Positions 8,238 through 14,989 of a stretch of DNA of 35,321 nucleotides are shown here, piece by piece. The stretch's first letter is position 1, and the number at the start of each line of letters is the position of its first letter. The position numbers and the translations under genes were made by a program. The DNA comes from Clostridiales bacterium (GTDB lineage: Bacteria > Bacillota > Clostridia > Oscillospirales > Ruminococcaceae): positions 1 to 35,321 of the forward strand of contig JAAYSD010000113.1 of NCBI GenBank assembly GCA_012518465.1. Reading direction: 5' to 3'. The notes beneath the pieces were generated by a model that was not told the DNA's origin, did no database searches, and saw only the letters and a program-made list of their open reading frames with translations.

Positions 8238-10604
8238 CTACTCAGCTCCTTTCATATTTGTCACACCATAATTAGAAAAATCAATTGTTTCACCGTTTAA
8301 TTCTAAGGTGAGATTTTCTGTATCAATCTTTATAGTCGTGCCATCTTCAAATTCCGTTTCCATGATACTGCGTGAAATCATCTTATGGTCAACAATTTTT
8401 TTATTTATTACGGAACCTATGATGTCCTTAGCCATCTTATACTCATTAGCGGCCATTTCCTTCCAACCGTCAAAGAATGTATAGTAATAATCCTCGTATT
8501 CAGTTGTTGCAAAGGTGTTTGGCTTTTCCTTCATAAATTCATATTCCAAGGCTGTGCCTGTTGAAAGAGATAATAGTAAATGCTTAGCAGCATCTGAGCT
8601 TTCATTTACAGCAGTTGATGACATGGGAATAACTCCATGTAAAGCTATCTGATAAAATGGTATATCATAATCGAACAAATCATAATTACTGCTATATAAA
8701 GGTGAATCCTGAATAAAGGATACATATGGAAGTGCATAATGATTCGCACCCTCTGCCATTATTGAAATGCCATTGTCTTTCAGAGCTTGATAGCTTTCTT
8801 GAAGCATAGAAACAGCGTCTGTACGTGAAACATTTCTGATACCAAAATCGCTGTAAAGCATTGTTGTAGCATTAGCAAGACTTATATTTTGAATATTATT
8901 TTTCTTAAAGCTATTCGCAATATTCTTTACTGTTTCAACATAGAAAGCTGGCGACATAATTGTATGCACTGTTCTAGTTGGATGCTCAGTACCATATGCC
9001 ATTTCAAAAGGAAGTTGCGTTGCATAGCTTTTGCTCAATCTCACTGCTGAATTTGTGGTCTTAGAGTATCCATTTCCACTTCTCTTATATTCTTGAATAT
9101 CCATTTCAGGGAAAAGTGATATGCCATTTGTATTAGCATATTCCAGCAGTTCGTCAAAGTCCTTTTTGCCACCAAGCTTGCTTGAATAGTCAACTTCATC
9201 AGTCATTCGCTCAGTTATGCCCGCTTTATTAAACTCGCTATAATTAACTACCATGTTTTCAACGCCAAGCTGCTTTAATTCCTCAAGCATCTGCTTTGCA
9301 TCTTTATACTTTGTAGCCGGAGTCTGAAGACTTACAGGAAATCCTGCAATACTCTTATCAAGCATCGTACCACCATAGAAAATAAGTGATAATGGTGAGT
9401 CGGACTCAATTTCTTCTATATTTAAATCATTTAACAAATAATCTTGATATTTTAAAGCTACATCAGCATATGAAATTTCATCTTTGTTCTTATCAGAAAT
9501 AGGATAATAACGTACCTTAATCTTTTTAAGGCTGATAGGTCCGGTTTCTTCAGCAGTTAAAGACTCACTCCTAGTACCCATGAAAAAGCTGTCCTTACTC
9601 CTTGTTTGAAATTTAAACCAAGCCATATTATATGAGCTGCTTTTTATTGTAGTTTCACTAACATTAGCATTAATGCTAGCATTTGCATCTCCGCTTTCTA
9701 TAAGTGCTAGAAGTGCATTATCCTGCTTTACAATACCTAGCAGCGGAAGATTAACTGTTTGCGTTTTAGCAGGAGCTCGTACTAATGCAAGATTGGAATC
9801 TCGACCGTAGATTTGCCCCTCATAATTAATATAGTTTTTCTTTTGATTATTAAATTCAATAACTGCACCTGAGCCATCTGGAATTACCATATAACCATCG
9901 TCCTTAGTTGAACCTGCACCAAAAGACATCATTAGATTAATTTCTGAAATAATAGGATTACTATCAGAAAGCCCTAAATTAGTTATATCAGTTTCTGTAA
10001 TTTCATCAGTAGGTATTTCTGCATCAAGATAGTCCTCCTGCAATGTATAATAAACAGGAATCTTTATATCCGTACCTACAAAGTCATAAGTTACTTTAAA
10101 ACCATTGTCAATTTTTTCTATTGACATACCACCTTGTGCAACTGAATTTGTATATGAAAAATACTCATCAGCAGCAAATGTTTTAACAACTAGAGCAGAT
10201 TTTATTTCTTCCTTTCTAGTCTGATTTGATAACTTATCTGAATCAACATCATACGGATAAGACCACCATATATAATCGTTTTTCTTATCCTTAAGAGCAA
10301 TTAAACCTGTTTCCTCAGAAAGATATACAGCTAAATTGCTGTTTTCAGCCATAAGAGTAGTCTTAGCCAAAGCCTCTTCCTCAGTAATAGGTTCTGCTAG
10401 CTCGGCAGAATCATCAGGTGCATCCTGCTGATCTGACTGTGTTTGATCCGTTTCAGTATTATCTTGAACGGTCTGGCTGTTATCAGCATCAGATACATTT
10501 CCCTCTTCCTGCTGAGCTGTATCTGATAAAACGCCCTGCCCTGTCGAAATGAGCATAACGGCAGCTAAAATTCCTGCCATTAACTTTTTTCTTAATTGAA
10601 GCAT
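8238..10604 (-). CDS. DUF5696 secreted protein, possible glycosidase fold
   Basis: A 788-residue exported protein. Residues 1-28 are a signal peptide without a lipobox; 29-75 are a Gln/Asp/Glu-rich low-complexity spacer. Residues about 85-390 look like a beta-sandwich, with the family hallmark IPDGSGAVI at 241-249. Residues about 395-700 alternate helices and strands and resemble a TIM barrel (QLGVENMVVNYSEF, ISLFPEMDIQEY, NGISIMAEGANHY). A short beta domain ends the protein. I recognise DUF5696 from ABC-transporter loci of Paenibacillus and clostridia. Acidic residues in strand-end positions (EMDIQ, EGANHY) suggest a glycoside-hydrolase-like enzyme, but no activity is known to me and this is inference. 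The ribosome binding site is weak (GGTGGTG). It sits between the YIP1 gene and the second permease pair. Confidence 0.85.
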   Translation of the reverse strand: MLQLRKKLMAGILAAVMLISTGQGVLSDTAQQEEGNVSDADNSQTVQDNTETDQTQSDQQDAPDDSAELAEPITEEEALAKTTLMAENSNLAVYLSEETGLIALKDKKNDYIWWSYPYDVDSDKLSNQTRKEEIKSALVVKTFAADEYFSYTNSVAQGGMSIEKIDNGFKVTYDFVGTDIKIPVYYTLQEDYLDAEIPTDEITETDITNLGLSDSNPIISEINLMMSFGAGSTKDDGYMVIPDGSGAVIEFNNQKKNYINYEGQIYGRDSNLALVRAPAKTQTVNLPLLGIVKQDNALLALIESGDANASINANVSETTIKSSSYNMAWFKFQTRSKDSFFMGTRSESLTAEETGPISLKKIKVRYYPISDKNKDEISYADVALKYQDYLLNDLNIEEIESDSPLSLIFYGGTMLDKSIAGFPVSLQTPATKYKDAKQMLEELKQLGVENMVVNYSEFNKAGITERMTDEVDYSSKLGGKKDFDELLEYANTNGISLFPEMDIQEYKRSGNGYSKTTNSAVRLSKSYATQLPFEMAYGTEHPTRTVHTIMSPAFYVETVKNIANSFKKNNIQNISLANATTMLYSDFGIRNVSRTDAVSMLQESYQALKDNGISIMAEGANHYALPYVSFIQDSPLYSSNYDLFDYDIPFYQIALHGVIPMSSTAVNESSDAAKHLLLSLSTGTALEYEFMKEKPNTFATTEYEDYYYTFFDGWKEMAANEYKMAKDIIGSVINKKIVDHKMISRSIMETEFEDGTTIKIDTENLTLELNGETIDFSNYGVTNMKGAE

Positions 10605-10633
10605 CGTTACACCACCATTTTCATTATGTTCGG

Positions 10634-11407
10634 CTATATTTTTGAAAGCTCAAGGCTTTTATTCTCCTTTTTTTGCAAATGTATATCATGCAGCTTGTAT
10701 AATAAATGAATTATAGCTACTACTGCAATAATAGCACCCACGCTTATTAATCCCAATTGCCATGGCTGCATACTTGGAAATCTGTAAAGCAGCTCAGTAA
10801 ATACAGAATAGCCAAATACATACACCTGCTGAAAGAGCATTGCCAACAGTACAAGCAGAATAACAATGATAGCCATGCCAAACGCTGTAAAGAGCATTGC
10901 TAAAATAGTGAGTGGTATTGTATACTGATGTACTGTCCTAATTCCTGAAATCATTAATAATAAGGACCATGCCGTACCAAAAAGATATATAAATGTCAAA
11001 AAAGATTCTTCAGAGCGTGACAGCATGAAACTTATTACAAATCCTAAATACCTTGACCCTACATAAGGCACTAAAGCATATGCCGAAGTAACAAAAACCC
11101 TTTTCATAGTACCTTCACCATTGAACAGAGTACATAACGCCCAGTTTGCTACAACCCATGTCAAAAATAACAAAACCGTCGAGCTGAAATCAGGAATAAC
11201 ATTATAAACCCTCTCATTAAAAACCCTGTGCAAAAATGGCATTTCAGTAGATTCAAGCACTCTGATAACAAACCATAATGCAACAATAATTATTGCATAA
11301 CGCATTTTATATGCTTTTTTCCATCTTAAATCTTCAAAACCTTCAAAAGGGTGTCTTGAAACATAAAAAGGCCATTTCCAATCAGGAACATTTACTTCAT
11401 ATTTCAT
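10634..11407 (-). CDS. YIP1-family membrane protein
   Basis: A 257-residue integral membrane protein. I use the ATG at 11407, 7 nt after AGGGGG and overlapping the previous TGA by one base; a GTG directly upstream is possible. A short cytoplasmic N-terminus (about 40 residues) is followed by five or six hydrophobic segments, including YAIIIVALWFVIRVL, VLLFLTWVVANWALC and LTILAMLFTAFGMAIIVILL. The region around TLFNGEGTMKRVFVTSAYALVPY matches the Yip1 domain pattern, where a polar segment precedes an Ala/Pro-containing helix. Bacterial YIP1 proteins are poorly characterised; in this locus it may support assembly or trafficking of the permeases or of DUF5696. That role is inference from its fixed place in the operon. 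Confidence 0.8.
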   Translation of the reverse strand: MKYEVNVPDWKWPFYVSRHPFEGFEDLRWKKAYKMRYAIIIVALWFVIRVLESTEMPFLHRVFNERVYNVIPDFSSTVLLFLTWVVANWALCTLFNGEGTMKRVFVTSAYALVPYVGSRYLGFVISFMLSRSEESFLTFIYLFGTAWSLLLMISGIRTVHQYTIPLTILAMLFTAFGMAIIVILLVLLAMLFQQVYVFGYSVFTELLYRFPSMQPWQLGLISVGAIIAVVAIIHLLYKLHDIHLQKKENKSLELSKI

Positions 11408-13029
11408 CACGCCGCCCCCTTCTTCTGCTTGAGCTTTTTACTGATTTTGATTACTTTTTTAATTACAATAGGTATTATAATTACTGCTAAAATAATTCCT
11501 AAAATAACACTGAAATTGTTTCTTACATACTCCATTCGGAAATTTCTAAAAGCTTGATTATATCCGCCTCTGCTATTCATATAGAAATAATCCATTGCCT
11601 TATCATATTCGCCTAGGAACAAATAAGCATTTCCTATCGCTACATAAGCAAACCAGTAGTTGTTATCACGACGTAAAACCTCATCCCACAATTCCATAGA
11701 CTCAGTATATTTACCGTCACTATAAAGCTCAATTGCATCATTTACAATAGCTCCAAACTCCGTCTGCTTGAATATTGTGATATTTGCCTTTTCCATATCA
11801 AGCACATAGGATTTATCGCCATATGTTTCCAAAGCCTTAGGAGTAGTAAAAGTACCTTTTTGATTACCTAATCCTCCATAAATATATAACAAAAGGCAAT
11901 CCTGATCATATACAAAAACTCTACCTGTTTGTGCGTCCAAGAGATTTATCAAACCATTTTCACTGATATCTACATCAATAATCTGTGAGCTGTATGTTAC
12001 ATCACGATAACGAACACTGTAAAAATCGCCAAAGGTTGTATCGGATATCCCCATTGATTCAAAAACATTTGTTCCCTTTGGGCTTACCTTTTTCAATACG
12101 TCTATATCGGCACTTTTTACCTCGGTAACCGTGTAGATAAAGTTATCATCATCTATATCAAAATTCGAAAACTCAGCAGATACATTCTTCTTGGACTTTT
12201 GAAGCTGCTCCTCAGTCATGAAAAATTGCCAAACCTTACTAGCTAATACCTCTGCTGTTCTCTTAACCCTATTAGCACCAAAATATCTGTTAAATTCGCC
12301 TGTTTCGGAAAATTCCACAGCTCCCTTAGTAATTGATTTAACATTGGCGTATACATTTTTCGCTCTGTCTACAACTACTTTAGTCGGCTCAAAGGCTACA
12401 TTTTCGTCATAATCCTTTTCATCAGGCCTTATATAAATATACTTAGCTACGAAAATATCATTTCCCTGACTATCTTTTCTCTGATAACCTGCAATAACCC
12501 TGCGGTTTTTACTATCTGCTACATAAAGCATATCGTCCGGAGTCACATACACGCCAGCAGGAATATTAAATCCTTGTGCTGTAATTGCATTGTACTCAAT
12601 TTCATCGATTTCGCCACTGTCAAACCTTTCCTTTTGAGCTGACAGCCAATCACCAACCTCAGATAAATCAACTCTATCAAATACAGCAGTAGCTTTTTCC
12701 ATATCATTATCAATTTTAACGATTCTGCCCTTTGAATAAGTACCGTCATCAAAATTCGTTTCAAACTCTGAATCTGCTACATAGAAATCGCCTTCATCGG
12801 TAGCAAAAATATCTAAAGGAACCTTAAAATCTCCAATCCCTAAATCATTACCCGTTACTTGCCTTTCAGGAACATAACCGGTCTGAGAAGGGATAGCTTC
12901 GTTCCACCAATCGTATAAATAACCGTCATAAGCTTCCTCAGCCAAAGCAGGAACTGCAAACATAGACCCCGCAATAAGTGTCGCCAAGGCAGTGCTTAAA
13001 ATACGTTTTGTTATGCGTATTCTTTGCAA
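11407..13029 (-). CDS. NHL-like beta-propeller/TPR protein with C-terminal membrane anchor
   Basis: A 540-residue envelope protein. I choose the TTG at 13029-13027 because AAAGGGTGA lies 5 nt upstream and it yields a complete signal peptide ending PALAEE; upstream in-frame codons overlap the preceding permease gene. Residues about 50-420 contain repeats such as PLDIFATDEGDFYVADSE, TPDDMLYVADSKNRRV and TPKALETYGDKSYVLDMEKA, typical of NHL-type beta-propellers. Residues about 420-500 hold TPR-like helices (GKYTESMELWDEVL, AYVAIGNAYLFLGEYDKAMDYF). A single membrane span at about 506-526 and a Lys-rich tail end the protein. The topology places the propeller and TPR outside the cell, suited to binding glycan or partner proteins. 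Function unknown; it may organise the SBP and DUF5696 proteins at the membrane (inference). Confidence 0.8.
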   Translation of the reverse strand: MQRIRITKRILSTALATLIAGSMFAVPALAEEAYDGYLYDWWNEAIPSQTGYVPERQVTGNDLGIGDFKVPLDIFATDEGDFYVADSEFETNFDDGTYSKGRIVKIDNDMEKATAVFDRVDLSEVGDWLSAQKERFDSGEIDEIEYNAITAQGFNIPAGVYVTPDDMLYVADSKNRRVIAGYQRKDSQGNDIFVAKYIYIRPDEKDYDENVAFEPTKVVVDRAKNVYANVKSITKGAVEFSETGEFNRYFGANRVKRTAEVLASKVWQFFMTEEQLQKSKKNVSAEFSNFDIDDDNFIYTVTEVKSADIDVLKKVSPKGTNVFESMGISDTTFGDFYSVRYRDVTYSSQIIDVDISENGLINLLDAQTGRVFVYDQDCLLLYIYGGLGNQKGTFTTPKALETYGDKSYVLDMEKANITIFKQTEFGAIVNDAIELYSDGKYTESMELWDEVLRRDNNYWFAYVAIGNAYLFLGEYDKAMDYFYMNSRGGYNQAFRNFRMEYVRNNFSVILGIILAVIIIPIVIKKVIKISKKLKQKKGAA

Positions 13030-13051
13030 AATAATCACCCTTTCTTTTGGC

Positions 13052-13936
13052 CTAGTCCTTAATTCCTGATTGAGCCATTGTTTCGATAATATTACTTTGA
13101 GCAATAAGGAATAAAACAATTGGCGGTACCATCATGATTACAACAGTAGCTGCAGCCACACCCGCACGCTTGATTACCTCAGTAGCTATCTGCTGTAATA
13201 CTGCCGGAATCGGCTTTAGCTGTTCTGAATAAATAAAAGCATATCCGTTTATCTGCCATGCGCCTTGGAAAGCAAAAATCATAAGCGTTAGCCACGCTGG
13301 CTTAACATTCGGCATAACGATTTGCCAGCATATTCTTATATGACTGGCTCCGTCAAGCTTTGCCGCCTCAATCATAGCATCATGTATTTGCCCCATGAAC
13401 TGTATCATTAAGAATAGTCCCATTGCTGTTGATATTGCCGGTAAGATAACAGCAGCCAAAGTATCGATTAGATTTAAGCTTGCCATTACAAGATACTGCA
13501 TTATAAACAATACCTGACTAGTAAAAAGCAAAGCAAGTGTAATTAATTTATTGAAAAATTTAACACCGGGGAACTTTACCTTTGCCAAAGCATAAGCTGC
13601 TGATGATGCAAATACAAGCTGTAAAACTGTAACTGAAACTGCTATTACAACAGAGTTAAAAGCATATCTAGAAAACGGAACCCACTGGCTGCCTACAAGC
13701 TTCATCATATCTGTGTAGTTTTGGTCAGTAGGATTTACCGCATAAAGCTTAGGAGGAAATTCAAATAATTCCTGAGGCGGTTTTATCGATTGAATAACCG
13801 ATAAGTATATCGGAAAAATCATAAATACGCCTAGTAAAATAAGCACAAGAAACAAGAAGAATGCGCCAGCCCTTGAGCCGCCATATGACTTTCTATGCTT
13901 ACGATCTCTGTTTTTAAATTTACTGAAAATAGACAC
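13052..13936 (-). CDS. MalG-type carbohydrate ABC permease (first pair)
   Basis: A 294-residue permease subunit with about six membrane segments and EAA loop MIEAAKLDGASHIRICW. The start is GTG (13936-13934); AAAGGATGG lies upstream with a rather long spacer, and no Met codon occurs before the first membrane span. A basic N-terminus (KFKNRDRKHRKSYGG) precedes the first span. It follows its MalF-type partner by 31 nt and belongs to the same transcript as the large solute-binding fusion, so the three probably form one importer. The ATPase is missing from the operon in MsmX-like form. Substrate unknown, probably an oligosaccharide. Confidence 0.92.
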   Translation of the reverse strand: MSIFSKFKNRDRKHRKSYGGSRAGAFFLFLVLILLGVFMIFPIYLSVIQSIKPPQELFEFPPKLYAVNPTDQNYTDMMKLVGSQWVPFSRYAFNSVVIAVSVTVLQLVFASSAAYALAKVKFPGVKFFNKLITLALLFTSQVLFIMQYLVMASLNLIDTLAAVILPAISTAMGLFLMIQFMGQIHDAMIEAAKLDGASHIRICWQIVMPNVKPAWLTLMIFAFQGAWQINGYAFIYSEQLKPIPAVLQQIATEVIKRAGVAAATVVIMMVPPIVLFLIAQSNIIETMAQSGIKD

Positions 13937-13968
13937 GTTTATCTACCATCCTTTCTAGAGATTATTCG

Positions 13969-14907
13969 TTAATCGTTTAAGTATCGACCTAGAATACGCC
14001 TGATGAGTGAATTAGCAAACAGCATTACAATAAATAATATAAAGCATATCGCAGATGCATACCCCATCTCAAAACGAATATATCCATAGTCATAAGCATG
14101 TGTCATTATCGTATGTGCAGCATAGTCAGTACTTGGGAAAGCAGTAAGGAATCTTCCTATATCACCAGCAGTAAATGAGCCTGTAATAGTCATTACTGCC
14201 GCAAACAGCAGCTGAGGCCCCATGCTGGGAACAGTAATATAAAGCAGCTCCTGTGTCCTATTTTTAATACCATCAATAGCGCCCGCCTCGTAGTAAGAAC
14301 GGTCTATACCCTGAAGTCCCGCACGGATAGCAAGGAAGCCAGCACCTAAGCTCATCCAAATCTGCACTATTATAACCGATGTTAATATGTAGTTAGCATC
14401 AGTCAGCCACTGAATAGGACCGTTTATAATACCTAACTGTATAAGCCATGAGTTTAATATACCATAAGTATCACCAGAGAAAATTAGCTGCCATGTTGTA
14501 TAAATATTTCCCGCTAGTGTAGGAGCATAAAATACAAAGGTAAACAATGTCTTTAAAAATTTAGGCATCTCATTTATTGCCCATGCTAGTAAAAAGCACA
14601 TCATATAACCAACCGGACCTGTAATAAAGGCAAATATCATGGTATTTTTAATAGCTATTAAAAATACTTCATCCTGTAAAAATAAAGTGTAAAAGTTATC
14701 CATTCCTACCCATTTAGGAAATTGAACCATGTCAAAGTTTGTAAAACCTATGGGCAGTGAAATTAAAATAGGTACAACTAAAAATACAATAAACAGTAAG
14801 AAAAACGGTGCAATAAGTAAATATACACTAGCGTTTTTCTTGATTTCACGAAGCGTATATTTGAAGCGACTATCTTCAATATACTTTGTCTTTTCTTTTG
14901 AAAGCAA
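13969..14907 (-). CDS. MalF-type carbohydrate ABC permease (first pair)
   Basis: A 312-residue permease subunit. The start is TTG (14907-14905) with a strong AGGAGG 7 nt upstream; no ATG is available before the first span. About six hydrophobic segments are present, first YLLIAPFFLLFIVFLVVPIL. The EAA loop reads SYYEAGAIDGIKNRTQE. It lies 82 nt downstream of the solute-binding fusion gene, and that gap holds a strong hairpin (14934-14959). With the MalG-type protein encoded next it should form the translocation pore for the substrate delivered by the fusion protein. Confidence 0.92.
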   Translation of the reverse strand: MLSKEKTKYIEDSRFKYTLREIKKNASVYLLIAPFFLLFIVFLVVPILISLPIGFTNFDMVQFPKWVGMDNFYTLFLQDEVFLIAIKNTMIFAFITGPVGYMMCFLLAWAINEMPKFLKTLFTFVFYAPTLAGNIYTTWQLIFSGDTYGILNSWLIQLGIINGPIQWLTDANYILTSVIIVQIWMSLGAGFLAIRAGLQGIDRSYYEAGAIDGIKNRTQELLYITVPSMGPQLLFAAVMTITGSFTAGDIGRFLTAFPSTDYAAHTIMTHAYDYGYIRFEMGYASAICFILFIVMLFANSLIRRILGRYLND

Positions 14908-14933
14908 AACGATTCCTCCTAAGCTTTATGGAT

Positions 14934-14959
14934 TTCTGTCACGCAAAAGCGTGACAGAA
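14934..14959 (-). promoter_or_regulatory. Intergenic stem-loop between SBP and permease genes
   Basis: A perfect 11-bp stem (TTCTGTCACGC at 14934-14944 with its complement at 14949-14959) closes a 4-nt loop. No T run follows in the direction of transcription, so it is not a good terminator. Such hairpins after solute-binding-protein genes often protect the upstream message from 3' decay, giving more binding protein than permease. That role is inferred. Confidence 0.65.
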
Positions 14960-14989
14960 TATCTTGATTCTAGTAAATCAGTCAATCCA

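Noticed and set aside
13030-13119. N-terminal extension of the NHL/TPR protein
   Set aside because: It overlaps the end of the preceding permease gene and lacks a ribosome binding site; the TTG at 13029 has one and yields a proper signal peptide.
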